A stretch of 64,000 nt of DNA from Temnopleurus reevesii (taxonomy: Eukaryota > Echinodermata > Echinoidea > Temnopleuroida > Temnopleuridae), in NCBI GenBank assembly GCA_036244855.1, contig BQKZ01000507.1, forward strand, positions 1 to 64,000, in the 5' to 3' direction. The notes under the pieces were generated by a model. That model was not told where the DNA came from, ran no database searches, and saw nothing but the letters and a program-made list of their open reading frames with translations. Within the stretch, counting starts at the first letter, position 1. The number at the start of each line of letters is the position of its first letter. Below, one piece after another: positions 11,811 through 24,739 of this stretch. The position numbers were made by a program, and so were the translations under genes.

Positions 11811-12754
11811 TCCTGCCTCACGCTTTGAACATCGATGGGGCGGCAGCGAAGATGCCTATTGTTTGTCACGCTCAGCAAACCCACCACGGCGATATTGATT
11901 GCGCCTACCCTTGTAGAATGCAATAAATGGAATGGGGAATAAAAAAAAAAATGGGATAAACCTTGCTTTCTTTTCTCCCTAATCCCTATGCTAGCATTTG
12001 GGTTCATGTCAATGTATTGCCTGAAGTAATGGGTAGAAATATAATGCAATATTGAATTCTTTGTAGCATGGTTATTTGATGATCATATTCTCTTTTAGGA
12101 TGCAGTTTATCAATGCATAGGAGAATCAATATGATGAAATCACATGAGTATAAGAACAGAGTTGTCATTAATGTGATTTGATGTTATTAACATTTTTAAT
12201 TTTTATTTCAATAATACTTTAATTAAGAGGCAACATATTTCTAAATGTGTTAGGAACTTGTCTTAAACATCAAAATCTCCATGCAATGACTTGTAATGTG
12301 CTAAAGACAGTTAAAAAAAGAATAAAACCTCCACTGTCCCTCCCTTCTTTACCTACAACACAAGAGGAAGATTTTGAATCTCAAAACACATACTAAGTAC
12401 ATAAGAATGAACACACCTAAACATAGAGACACCCTACCCACACTCTGCACCTTTCCATACCTATAGCACACCTCACCTCACACACACAACAAAGCAAACA
12501 TGCAATTTGCCTACCACACACCTCTCTTACGCTTCAAAGAGGGCTCTGTGCACATAATCAGGTGATCCCCATTTCACAGTCCACTGATGTCATAACGGCA
12601 CAAGCCGTGCACGACGACGACGATTAATGCCTCCAAACCACGCATCGGGCACGTCCCCTTTGTAATACTCATTTTCCCCGAGCATTTAACGTAAATATCA
12701 TCTCTCCCGGCTTTCTTCATAAAAAGATTTTTTTTTTCATAGTGGAGAGAGAAT
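11811..12754. other. Intronic, unrecognised
   Basis: AT-rich. 12560-12710 has several CpG-containing 8-15-mers and a GACGACGACGA run, but no open frame with splice support. Confidence 0.4.
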
Positions 12755-12892
12755 GTGCAAGATGAGAGAGAGAGAGAGAAAAAAAAAGAAAGCGAGAGAG
12801 AGAGAGCGAGAGAGAGAGAGACAAAGAGAGAGAGAGAGAGAGAAGGGGTAGAGAGAGAGAAAGAGAGAGAGAGGAGATGGGAGAAGAGGAAC
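12755..12892. repeat. (GA)n microsatellite
   Basis: About 138 bp of GAGAGA with short A-rich and GCGA interruptions. Opposite-strand Ser/Leu-rich frames are artefacts. Confidence 0.9.
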
Positions 12893-13016
12893 AAAATGGA
12901 TGACACTCGCCAGTTATAAGAAACACGCATTAAACATTAACACGACACCTACCACACAGTACGTATTAGAGCCCATAAAATCTGGAATGATTTTGGCCTC
13001 AATGGCATTTTATAGA

Positions 13017-13657
13017 GGATAAATAGCATCTTTTGAAAATATGGACTGCTCCCCTCATTAACATATTGCATATATATATCATAGTTCAGTCTTACGATTG
13101 ATCAAATAGATGAAAACAAAATCTTGATGTACAGAAAGACTAAGCATTCAATATTCATGGCAAATGAATAAAAAAGTGCAGGTTTACATTGGTGAAGAAT
13201 TTACCCGAGTCTGTTCATGGATAAATACAATAGGACCGGTTCTCATATATGTTGCATATCTCTATCGTACCCCAGTCTTATGATAAGATAAATAGATGAA
13301 AACAAAAATTTGGAAAGTTGTGTTAAAAAATGTATCGGAAGATTGAGCATTCAATATTCATGGCTACTGAAACAAAAGTAGCAGGTTTATATTTCTGAAG
13401 AATTTCATTCCGATCATGGATAAATAGCATCTATCAACAATATGGACTGGTTCTCTCGCATATATATATTACATCATATATATATTATATATCTATATCA
13501 TATCTCAGTCCAATATGATTAGATAAATAGATAAAAACAATTTTTTACATGTGTTATCAAAAAATGCATTGGCAGATTGAGCATTCAATATTCATAGCTA
13601 TTGAAACAAAAATTGCTGGTTTACATTCCTGAAAATTTTACAAGAGTCCAATCATGG
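13017..13657. repeat. Three-copy tandem repeat, ~200 bp
   Basis: Units begin at GGATAAATA (13017, 13219, 13418). Each contains CATATATATATC-like AT runs, CAGTCTTATGAT, AGATGAAAACAAAA and GCATTCAATATTCATGGC. The third unit is longer because its AT run has expanded (13460-13500). Confidence 0.85.
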
Positions 13658-16600
13658 TTCAATAAAACAGAGGGGATGATAGAGCCGAGATCTCCGAAAT
13701 GGCGGAGTTGCAGCGGCCATTACTTGTCTGACCGGTTTGATTGCGTGCCCGAGGGACGTTTTCTATTGATTTGAACCTTTTAGCAGGCATCTAGGATCAG
13801 GTAGTCGGAGTCAAACACTCAAAATATGATTGAGTTCACTCGACAAGAGAGATATTGGCTTGCACATAAGCATCCGATTCAGGATGTGTATATACATTCC
13901 TCGCTACTGTTCATAATAATACAGTCATTTCCAATCGCCCCATCTCGCATAATGACTGTTGTTGTCATCTTTACTTTTGGATAGGCATTACTTACCATAT
14001 GAAAATAATGTTTTCATAAAATTCTCTAAGATTCACAATATTATTCAAATCGTAGATAATTTCTTTTGAATTCCTCCTGACTTTTAAGCCATTTTGCTCA
14101 ACGTTTCTTTACATAAAAATCAGAAAATCTTAATCTAGATTGAATGGCTTCTTCACACATATTTTCTGCTGTCTGTTTTTGCCATATCTAGAAATTTGTT
14201 CTCACAAAAATTCTACTGTTCATTCCCTTTCATACTGGGTTTTCTTCCTACAAAGATGATTTTGTTTTGCTGACTTATATAATCGTTCCCTTTCTTCCTT
14301 ATTAAAATCTCTCTCTCATTCTGATTTATTTCTCCCCTCATTACAGTTTCCCCCAATACAGCCCTCCTTTAACAATCCTTTCCTCGTCCCATCTCACCCC
14401 ACCCCACCCGTTTATATCTAATTCCACAGCATTCTCTACAGAATAATAAAAACAAACAGCATAGACCCTGTACAGCACACTGTCATGGGCCGAATCACAA
14501 AGCTAACCACAAAATAATGACACTGACGTCCTATTCTCTGGGTTCGCAAAATAAAACCTAGCCCAAAATAAAACGAGAGAGGGGACGTTTAATGCCTACT
14601 GGCCAAACCACAGAAGTCAACCAACTCTAAAGAGGAAATGTCGGCAGATGAAACGAAAGGAATGGTTGTGAAGGCGTATAAAAGTGGCCATGCTAATTCG
14701 TGCTGTCCACTTTTTGTAGGGTAACAAATTTGTATTTGAGTAGAAAAGCTATCATAGATCCACGATCTGTGCCAGGGATAAGAACACGAGAGCCTCACTG
14801 TAATTTAAAAGTCAATTCACATTTGGAATAATCTGATTATATTGGGCAATAAGAGCAGTGATACACTTTCACATAAAACAATGGGGTTGTTCACGTTGTA
14901 TTTAATATGAACAGTAGAGATGCCAACTGTTATGAATATTAATGAGGTTAAAATTTAAATGTGAATAACAAAACATCTGAACAAAAGTGAGAGCAAACAT
15001 GACAACAATTACAGTAATCTCAGCCACTAACTTGTGGTGAAAGCCTTGATTTCACCGAATGAAAATATATATCTCATGCATGTTCTGGAATGGTTGGAAT
15101 CTATGGGACAAGCATAGGCAATTTCTGTGAATTCAAATATTACAGAGAGAAGAAAATGGGCCTCATAAAACAATAATCCTAAATTTTACCAATGAATTCT
15201 CCTCAATAACTGAATGAATGGGTGCAATTTTAGAGCTATTGGAAAGAAAGCTTCAATTTAAAAAGCAATATATGTACTGAAATTCATGTTTGTAATAATA
15301 AGGAGGTATATCTTGTATTAAACAACCAATACTCACCAACACAAAGGAAAGTGATTCAAATGAAAGGTCAGAATTCCTGTATGAAGCTAGCAAAAATCTA
15401 ATCCAAAGCTTTACATGGCTACTAGCTGTTAAACAGAGGAAAATGAATCTGCATAATCGTGACTTACAGCCTCACCTCAGCTCATGCGAATCCTTTCAAA
15501 CAGAATCAGCAAACAGATTAAACAAACAATCCCATCGTCATAATTGTTGCCAATTTGTTTTCTCTTTACTCATGACTGGTCGACGGTATATATAGAACGT
15601 GACTTCAGAGAAGGATGTGGAGATGGGATTTGTGGTTGAGACGATGTCCTCATTTTGAGCTTAGAATAACAAAATTATGTGCAAATAAGTAATATTTTTT
15701 CACAGTTCCTTTACAAAGAGATCAAATATTCAACAATGAAAAAATGTTTCCTTTTCAACGTTTCCTTTCCTCCTCATGTTGTGGTTTGTTTGTTTATCTA
15801 ATCAATGATATATTTATTTATTTGACAATGTTTGGTGATTTTTTGTTACTTTGGTCTGCTTGCTGAATATGACAATAGTATAATATAAAAACATCAATCA
15901 TGATTATGTCGCTGAATCATTCCACAAAGAAATACAATTGAGAGAGGGCAAATTAATTAGCGCTAAAAAGGTTACTCATAAATTCCTCTTTAACTTTACT
16001 ATAAAAGTGGTCCATTAGCCTAAAAATATCACCCTCGTATAATTCTAAACTAAATCATAATTTCCATGGTTTCTCTCAAATCTATCCTTCATTCTTTGTG
16101 AAGAGATAAATATCGATCAACTCTCCCCTTTGCGCTATAATCATGATGGAATTAATACACCATAACCAATAACAATTACCGTGAGATAATTTTCGCCCAG
16201 GAATGGTTTAGGACCCAAGGTTGCTGCGATGTCATCAGTGTAGTCTACAAAAACAGACCATATCTACTAACATTTTTAAATCCATGGACTAGAACGAGAA
16301 CATGTGTCTGGAGAAAAATATAGCAAAGCAATGGCACCAGCCAAGTTATGCAAGCAAGCTAGTCACCATGCTAGACTTACTTCCAGACATAATATTGATA
16401 ACAACAGGACATAATTGATTAATTGCCGGTATTGAGTCTGCAGCAGAGACTACCATCATTGGCCATCATGATGTATCTGAAGAGAAACTCAACGCTCGTT
16501 TTCCAAACCGATATTAATTGCTGAAACACTTTCTCATTAAAGTGGTTAAATTAAATTTGGCAAAGCGATACTTTCATCTCCCGGCTGAAAGGCAGATCGA

Positions 16601-17195
16601 CCTCGGCTTTTGTCGAGAGGCGAAAATAACCATACTCGCCTTGACCTAAAAAAGATAGCAAATTACCAGGTATTTCATGTTGGAAACAATCCGTTGAAAG
16701 GCGCATCATGAAATATTCAACGCATCATTCTCTTAATGGGTGCTGAATTTTTTATGACTACAGACAATGGAGCATCATCAATGTTTTTAGACAAAGGCGA
16801 TAGTTGTAACACGGGACATAACAACACCATCGCCACTTTCGCCAAATTCAATGGCCTCGTTAGATGAATATATCTCAGCATCATGCCCGACAATTGCTTT
16901 AAAGATGGACGATTTTTCATTTTGGGATATTGTGGGGAAGGCTTTCAGGCAATATTCTCTACGGACTTGAAGGATATTGCACAATGGTGATAAATAATAG
17001 CAGACTATTTACATTTCATGGGCAATTTGATATTGAATTTGCATTATTTGTTGAGAAAGTATACAAGTACGTGGGCTTTGAGCTGGAACAATTTTATGGT
17101 TTAGTTACTTTGAAAGCCCTCAAGACTATTTGGATCATCGATATATTATCTCCATTTTGGAAAGAAGTTTGGCTGGCAACATTTACAATGGAAAA
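13658..17195. other. Intronic, single-copy-looking
   Basis: No repeats found except A/T runs. 13690-13870 is GC-richer with AAATGGCGGAG and GCGGCCATTA (YY1-like). Frames near 14.6-14.8 and 16.7-17.2 kb have no recognisable product. Confidence 0.4.
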
Positions 17196-17570
17196 AAAAA
17201 TACACAGGGGAGAGGGAGAGGGATGTAAGGAGATATGAGAAGAAGAAAACAGAGGATGAGAGTAGCTGGTGAAAAATAAAAAGGAAAAAAGAAAAATGAT
17301 AAGTACAAAAAAAATAGGAAGATATAAAGAAAGATAAGAATATAAGGATAGGTAGAGGGAAAAAGAGAGAGAGATAGAGATAAATATAGAGAATGAGAGA
17401 AACAGAGAGAAAGAAACAGACAGACAAATGAGACAAGTGAAATGGGGAGAGAAATGAAGATAAATGATCAAAGCAAGAGGAGAGATCAGCAAAGACAAAA
17501 AGAACAATAGAATGAAACAACATACTTGAAGAAGAGAGAAAAAAGTAATAAGAGAACGTGAAAACCCATA
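17196..17570. repeat. Purine-rich tract
   Basis: Nearly all A and G on the + strand with GAGA, GAAAGA and GACA patches. The roughly 155-residue minus-strand frames here are Ser/Phe/Leu-rich low-complexity artefacts. Confidence 0.8.
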
Positions 17571-17689
17571 CATAACAATCAGAGAGAAATGAACTATCGG
17601 AGAAGAGAGAGCGCAAGAAAATTGTAATATGTATTCACTAAAAGGAGATGTACGATTTCCCAGGTGGGCATGCTATAGAAGCTTTTCCT

Positions 17690-18360
17690 AACGATTCCCC
17701 CTCACCTCCAGGGTGCTGTCATACGCTCACATACGTCATAAAGCCTTGCCTTGTCGCGATCATTTGATGCGCCAAACGACAGCAATCTATTCCTCGCCAG
17801 TTCACTAATGCACGGCGTTAGCGCCCAGCTAACAGCCGCTGAAATCAAATTACACTCTTCAAAATGACGAGGGAAGAGGTAAAGGGACCACGGAAGGTGG
17901 AAGGGGGAGAGGGAAAAGAAAGATGGCCGACTGCCGCGATGCAGGGTAGGTGGCACGTTTTAGAAGCAGCCGGGAATAGACATCATCGATGACATGTCAA
18001 GACATCGAACGCCATCTGCTTTAGGTTAAGAAACCACCTCGACTGTTTGCTTTCGCAAATCACATGACCAACCAGGGTAATCATGCAGTTTATCGCCGCC
18101 ATGTACAGCTCTCGAGTGCCCTCCTTGCTTGCGTACACTCATAGGAAGTCGCTAATTGATTGTACATGTCGAAATGATTCCAAGATGTGTCTTCCTATTA
18201 CGAGACTTGCCGTGTAACGCGGAGGAACAACTGTCTCGTTATGTCCTGTTCGGGTTACATTCAACAACGACGCAGGTGTGTGATGAATGATGCGACAGAT
18301 AGAAATGCCTGCTAAGCAGAAGCCTGCCACACCCTATCACAGCCGCTCACCTTCAAAATA
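17690..18360. promoter_or_regulatory. GC-richer complex island, possible cis-regulatory module
   Basis: Clearly higher GC and CpG than its flanks, non-repetitive, and without a convincing gene. Visible motifs include AAGATGGCCGAC and GCCGCCATGTAC (YY1-like), CATACGTCATAA (CRE-like) and GCTAATTGATTG (homeodomain-like). A minus-strand frame (17702-17956) ends at a donor-like GGAG/GTGAGG in phase 2, which does not fit the GSE1 exon. Enhancer function is inferred from composition only. Confidence 0.3.
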
Positions 18361-18376
18361 TAGGTGACTTCAGCAC

Positions 18377-18456
18377 TTAACCCTTTGACTACTGGAACCA
18401 TGTAGTCCCGTAACATAGTCATTGAGAATTGCATAATCTAGTAGTCAATGGATTAA
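18377..18456. mobile_element. Short TTAA-ended hairpin repeat
   Basis: The ends TTAACCCTTTGACTACTGG and CTAGTAGTCAATGGATTAA are inverted copies of each other around about 40 bp. It may be a very small MITE. Confidence 0.5.
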
Positions 18457-18883
18457 GACATAATTGTCACATATAGCAATTTATTTTTCTTTTAATTTAT
18501 CAAATCAAGCAGTCTAAACCTATAATATTTCATTCAGAATGATGAAAAACGACAAAGGATGCAAAAAGGAAGGAAGTTATACAGGCACTATCAAGATGTC
18601 TATAAAAATTGAATATAAAGTGTACCATGGACGCTTTATTCCTGTGTAAGTGTGCCTACATTTAGGTCATATTTTGAATTTCAGCCTTTTTTGAAGTACT
18701 AAACATTGATTTTCAGGCCTAATATTTTCACATTTTCTAATGTACAAGATCAACTATTCAAGTTGCATTTCGGATTTGGCAGTTGAGAATTTTTAAACAA
18801 AAACAATGTCATACAGAGTCTTTATAATGTCACTGGTTAATCATTCTTGTTTGGCACGCCTAAAGCACTTATCTGATTATAAT

Positions 18884-19022
18884 TTTTTTTTTCTTTTAAA
18901 GTTTTTATTGATCAAATAAATTGTGAACAACATCAAAGTAACAATAATCATAGAACAATCATTTCAATAATCATTAAAATAGTATAAAACAAAACAATAA
19001 CAAACGTGAAAATACAACATTG
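18884..19022 (-). repeat. Possible retroposon 3' end
   Basis: On the minus strand an AT-rich stretch ends with CAATAAAAACTTTAAAAG followed by an A-rich run (T-rich at 18884-18897 on +). This looks like a polyadenylation signal plus poly-A tail. No coding remnant seen. Confidence 0.3.
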
Positions 19023-19739
19023 AAAATGGTGGATAGTATCTGATTGTAATTAATTTGTTTATATCAACATCATCATGGTATGGCATAAGACACGATTCTA
19101 TATTAAATTTAATGTTAGGTAATTTGAGCTCACTAAGAATGGGCTTTTAAAAAGTGCATCTATAGTACAATGCAATTTGAGTACATAAATAGTGGACATT
19201 CACATATATATTGCAATCTTAATTGGCCAATGAACTATTTATAAAACAACTACTGTATTACTATATGCCATAAAGATGCTATTTTTATTACATACCAAGA
19301 AAAAAAAGACAATTACGTGATAAGAAATAAAATTGTTTGTTGATTCTTGTTTCAATATACAGCATATTCAGATTAATCAGATAAGGACCTTTAAAAGTCA
19401 GGATCAATTGAAATAAGATAGAAAGAAATGATGAATAATAAAGAACAAGATAAAAGAAAGAGAAAGAGAGAAATATAGAACAGACAAGATAGAACAGACA
19501 GGGAGAAAGAAACAGAAAAAAGAGATAGAGCGAGGAAATCAGATAAAGAGAAGAGGCAATAAGAGATGGTTTACTAACATGACACTGTTCCTATTAGTCA
19601 ACATATTACATCTTCATGTACTGAACCAATTGGTGCCTCGTCACCCAATTCACAACTCTCTCTCCAATACTAATCACAAAATGACTCGCTAACTCCCTTT
19701 AAAAAGATTTCAAATAATGAAAAATACTCCAGGGCCAGA

Positions 19740-19980
19740 AATAAAGACAAGGCCAACTGCAAATGGCGAATCAAAACGACGACGAGACGTGTGCAAGTGT
19801 GTCTTTTCCTTGGTCTTTCCGCCTCTCCTCGCTCGCTCGATCTCTTACTTGCGTAAAATCAATAACGGAGCGTTTGCGGACCAGCGGCGCTGCTTCTTTG
19901 CCACTGATTAGAAAATTGCTGAGGAGCACACTGGGCCAAAGAATAACAAGAGAGGAGTCGGAAATCACGCTCTAAATAGC
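19740..19980. promoter_or_regulatory. CpG-containing island, no convincing gene
   Basis: Higher GC and CpG (for example CGACGACGAGACG, CTCGCTCGCTCG, GACCAGCGGCGC) inside AT-rich sequence. Frames of about 65-70 codons exist on both strands but overlap each other and match nothing I know. Possible regulatory island. Confidence 0.2.
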
Positions 19981-22900
19981 CTGAAGAAACATTGATATAG
20001 GCCAACAATTTGGATATGCATTTACCCAAGGCCTTACTGGCCCAAATCCCTCTTCAAGAAATTAAAATCCTCCTTACGAGAGAAGTCTTTTTTGTATCCA
20101 TTCTCGCGTAGGACATATAAATGAAAGAGATAAGGATTTCTGAGATTCATATCAAATGAGATAAAACAAATTAAGTTATTCACTTTAATCTACGGCATCA
20201 TTACTATAAATTCATTGCTAATATAAATGGAACAAAGATTAAAATTTTAAAAAATGTGCCTTCAATGATGATAAAAAGTATACTTTGTGTACATAGGAAA
20301 AATGATATCCATAATATACCGACCAACAGAAGTGTGTAAATACAACATTTTTATTTTCCCTAAAATAGTCTGATGAAATATGAAATAACGCATGACATAC
20401 ATTTACAAATCATCTGTTGGTGGATAAGGATAATCCACTAAATATTTTCTGTCACTTACTTCCTAACTCCCCCCCCCCCCCACATTATTTGTGCACAGGT
20501 GACAACCAATCATTGTAATAATTATATGCTCAAAAATATGGCGAAAACATGAAAAAAAAATCTGATAAGATATTTAAAAACAAAATGGCTTTGAGTCTTT
20601 TGATTTCAATAGATAATTTCGTCTCCAAGTAGAATGCATCGCTTTGCATTTATCAATGCTGAAAGGGTATATTTGCTCCCCCCTCCCCAAACAAACAAAA
20701 TGAATAAAATTCAGTAGCAAGACTGAAGCAATATATCCTTTTACAATTGCTATTGACACTTATGAGCTCATATTTGTGGTGTAGCCTAGCAATGACACAC
20801 AATATCTTACATTCCCTGTGCAAACATGGCATCTGATAACACGCACTTCATAAAAGCCCATTTAAATCTTCCATGTTTGCATGACCCTGAAATAATGTCA
20901 CATCTAAATGACATTCCCTTGCTGAATAGGCGGATAATCGTAGGTCTAGATGGTTCAAAAGATTAAAGCAAAGCATTTTTCTTTTGAAATATATCTGATC
21001 CCTAAAACATGTGGACAGCTTAGCTGTGTATTTCTAAATACTGATAAATGGTTTGTAAAGATCACCCAAATAACACATAAAGTTTGGTTAGATACTTAAT
21101 TGCCGATATTTGAAATGTAACTTTCAAGCATTTCAACTCCTATATCAACTGTACAGTTGGTAGTAAAAAAAAATATATATATATATATAAACTTGACCAG
21201 TAACCAATTTTCAAGGGCTGGTGTAAAATATAGCAAATGAATATATGTAAATGAGTATGTATGAATGCGTACTTCCCTCACGTTAGAAAAATGAAACAAA
21301 TAACTCATACCGTTTGTTCCAATTACAGCCCCCCTCTCTTTCTGACTCTCTTTGTCTCTATATATCTCTCTTGCACTCTTATCTCCGAGCAATTCTGTGT
21401 TGCTACTGACACTAAGTGCCCATTAATATTTAAGAAGGCTCCAAGCAGACTTAAAAATGGCTGATCTTTTACCGTTCTCGTAAAAACGAAGGGGAAATGA
21501 TCACGATGGGTGATATTAATGACCTCTTGAAGCCTGGAGCAAAGACTAGTGATTCATCATTTACCAAACAAGAGATGGCATGTGATTTATGCAAATTACT
21601 CCTGGGCATATTACCCACAACTGTAGTTTAGCATAGATGTGTTACAAATGAGCTTTGATTGCGCATCAATATGACACATAAGGGTTTCACTCGTATAAAA
21701 CTTATGATACTAGGTGGGTTGTTTTTAAAAGTTGCAATTGATCGCAAGTTGCAGTTGATCGGAACGTGCCAATCAAAATCATTGTATCATGCGCGTCTTG
21801 TTAAATGCACATACCTGCGCGAATGGAACTGCGCGATACAATTTGCAAAGTTGCAGTTGATTTGCAGTTGATTTTGAGCAACACCCCCAAGCTCTTACAA
21901 ATATCATAGCAACTACCTTTCTACCTTCTATACATGTACCATGACTGGAAGTAAGGATTTTCTAATAAATGTATAAAACCTAAATAAATATTGGTGTCAT
22001 TTGAGCAATGATCGCCCTCTTTTCAATTTCACAGTTCACTGAAGATTCAAAACGTGAGTGAGTTTATGTGGGCTTTCTGTTCATTGTTTACTTTCCTTTC
22101 TCATAGTAAATTGAGCAAGAATCATTATGTTTTGAACAAGAAATATATGGTATTGCCTTTGATACAAAATCAGTGCATCATTAGCAAGAGAGATTCATAA
22201 TTTGGGGTTTCAGGAAAATCAGAGCTTTAAAAAAAAAAAAAAGGTTTCATTAGAGACCACTGTTTTGTTAGGATTCATTTCAATGCTACACATTGGTAAA
22301 GCTTTTCTTTATTATAGAGTAATTTAAAAGGCAACTGAAGTGCTAAGCAATTCATTAGTAACCAAAAGCATCTTTTAAAATTCTTAAACAGCATTTATGA
22401 AAACACCCAAGGCACTTTTTTCATTTAGCAATAAAAAATAAAATGTGAATAAAATATATATTACAAGTTTCAACTGTACTGTACAATGTAGATGTGATAA
22501 CATTTTTATTGATATAAACCTTTGCCCTGTAAACTTTTAATTCCATGAAACTGAGGATAATAATATTTTTTTTTAAAGGGATTAATGAAGATATTTCCTT
22601 CCCTCTTTCTGGATATATAACCATCACATATATCACAGACATGCCTTATCACCAACTTACAAATCATATGATATTTATATTACAAAAGAATTCAATCAGA
22701 ATACGAGGAAAATAAAAGAGTCTCGCAATTATTCCTGGAGCCAGAAGAGGAATGATTGGGGATAAGAGCGATGCTAAAAACAAGGATATTGATAGCAATA
22801 ATATTTTATGGGATGAAGAAAGCAGACATCAGACGCTCATTGAAAGACAGACCCCAGTGTGTAAGGTCAAAAGGTCAGAGCCCAGTGCACTAAAAATGAA

Positions 22901-23079
22901 AAATATAAAAATGTAATTTCTGCTCAAGAACATAATTTTATGACCAAGGTCCAAAATTACTATGGATCAGAAGCTGTGGCATCATTTTCATGATATGAAT
23001 GAACCAAAAGTATACAATTTTATGTCTCAATATTTTCCTTTTGTTTTCAGTATGTTGTATTATTTATGTTTTACTCTGT
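19981..23079. other. Intronic; one MITE, otherwise unrecognised
   Basis: AT-rich with a C-run at 20469-20480 and an AT run near 21171-21190. Frames are 60-100 codons without domains. Confidence 0.4.
21714..21889. mobile_element. MITE of the GGTGTTG...CAACACC family, copy 1
   Basis: Starts GTGGGTTGTTTTTAAAAGTTG and ends GATTTTGAGCAACACCCCC; the ends are imperfect inverted repeats. Internal GTTGCAGTTGATCGGAACGTG and a GTTGCAGTTGATTTGCAG segment near the right end. Clear homologue at 56945-57120. Confidence 0.7.
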
Positions 23080-23158
23080 AAATTGAAATCATAATTAAGC
23101 TATTAGCTGCGACAATTTTTAATCAATAAACCATTTATCTATCTATCTATCTATCTAG
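23080..23158 (+). repeat. Probable retroposon tail with (TATC)n
   Basis: AATCAATAAACCATT is followed by TTATCTATCTATCTATCTATC. A polyadenylation-like signal with a short tandem tail suggests a non-LTR retroposon 3' end. Confidence 0.35.
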
Positions 23159-24301
23159 CTTGAGGAAAGATATCTTCCTTCATACTGTACACAGATTATT
23201 TTACTTTTGTGTACCCACATATTTATGCAAAATCATCAAGAATCAAAATAATTACATTACATTGGCATAAGATAACATAACAAGTATTCAATCCTCCATT
23301 ATTCAAAGGCACTACATATCTTTATCATATTATCTTTGAATACATTTTTAACAATTGATTGACAGGATTCATTCTTTTTCCTACTTACTATAGTATAGAC
23401 TATACTTTACACACACAGTTCACACTCAGCATCCTAAGTGTCATTACACATGGTATAACCAGGGATACTCCACAAACTCAATTTGTGTCACATGAAATCA
23501 CAATCTCTACTTTCTGTTTGATTGCTTCTGTGGTATACATATAACCTGGACAGGCGTGCCACACTTAGGCACTAGCACGTTCACACTAAGGCAAAAACAA
23601 GGCCAGTTAAGGAATGGATGTTGGATGGAGAAGAGCTGATGGACAATTCAAATATGAATGCATCACAACTTTGATCTTACTTATTCCTAAAAAAAGAAAG
23701 AGCACAGTAGAATATTCAATTTCACAATTTCATGACCTAAAATGAAAAGCATCTTCTCAATCAAACTAAACCCACCCCTATTCTCAAACTACTAACCCAC
23801 ATGTCTGCTGATATCCTGTTCCTATCTTTTCAATTAAAATGATTTAATGATGTTCAATACTACAATTTAATTGTCTAAAAACGGGAAATCAAACATAATT
23901 ATTTCTCCCTCATCTGAACACACCCCCATTCTCACACTACTAACCCACATGTCTGCTGACATCCTGTTCCCATTTTTTTAGTTTCATGCTTAACACCACG
24001 ATTTAATTTGTTTTTAAAACATGAAATCAAATGTCATCCATCCCTGATCTAAACACACCCTCATTCACACACTGTAAAACCACATGTCTGCTGACATCCT
24101 GATCCCGTTTGTTCAGTTCAACAGATCTCGTGATCTTTTGACTCTCTCATCATTTTGGATCACCAGAAGTCAAAGTCATCAGGACCATTTCCTCCCTTTC
24201 TACCCGTTATTTATTCTCCCAGCCATGCCTTCCCATTAGGCATAGGAAAAAAAATTGTTGGATGCCCTCAACGGACTGACCCTCTGAAAATTGTCCGACC
24301 T

Positions 24302-24410
24302 GGGAGGTGTTTCACCAAGATAAGAAAGACTTTACACACGACTTTACGTTCGACTGGTATCAGTTCTCGTGCTGAATGTGTAAAGTATTATGAATTATTA
24401 CACCTCCCTG
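24302..24410. mobile_element. Fold-back MITE, right arm deleted
   Basis: The left arm GGGAGGTGTTTCACCAAGAT through GACTGGTATCAG is intact, but after ATGAATTATTAC the sequence jumps to ACCTCCC. Most of the right arm seen in the copy at 25786 is missing. The break sits at a shared AC dinucleotide. Confidence 0.8.
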
Positions 24411-24558
24411 AAATATTCCATTATTTTATCTATTTTCTTTAAATACTTTCCACTCAACTTGAAAAATCACTGCAAAATCATAAATATTTAAACATACAAA
24501 TTCATCAATCATTTTCAGATGATCTTCGGCTGTTCATTTCCTTCTAAGTCTTATTTAC

Positions 24559-24738
24559 TTAAAGGGGAACTTCACCCAGACATTGATGTGTGCTCAGTGG
24601 ATGGAGAAAAATACAATGATCAAACTGTGAAAATTTGAGCAAAATCAGACAATCCAGTCAAGAGTTATGAATTTTCAAAGTTTTGATTTACACCCCTCAT
24701 GGGCTCCTTAAATTGGCAAACGTACGTACAAGCACAAA
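24559..24738. mobile_element. TTAA-flanked MITE, left portion
   Basis: Begins TTAAAGGGGAACTTCACCC and shares AAACTGTGAAAATTTGAGC and ATGAATTTTCAAAGTTT with the element at 31361. It is cut by the single N at 24739. The matching position in copy B (26109-26112) is an uninterrupted TTAA. Confidence 0.75.
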
Positions 24739-24739
24739 N

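Larger units (their letters stand above)
23230..24738. repeat. Duplicated block, copy A
   Basis: From AATCATCAAGAATC at 23231 onward this is near-identical to 24740-26112, including the shared CCACATGTCTGCTGACATCCTG mini-repeats (three or more per copy). It contains a right-arm-deleted fold-back repeat and, near its end, a TTAA element absent from copy B. It ends at the N at 24739. Confidence 0.85.

Noticed and set aside
17094..17616. Two minus-strand frames of ~155 codons
   Set aside because: They lie on a purine-rich tract and are pure Ser/Phe/Leu low complexity; no domain, no splice support.
17702..17956. Minus-strand frame ending at a donor-like GGAG/GTGAGG, considered as a GSE1 exon
   Set aside because: The donor phase (2) would shift the frame of the 2816-3049 exon, and the acceptor side is weak.
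19763..19975. 70-codon + strand frame in a CpG-rich island
   Set aside because: Overlapping frames on both strands, no family match, no splice or promoter evidence strong enough to call a gene.
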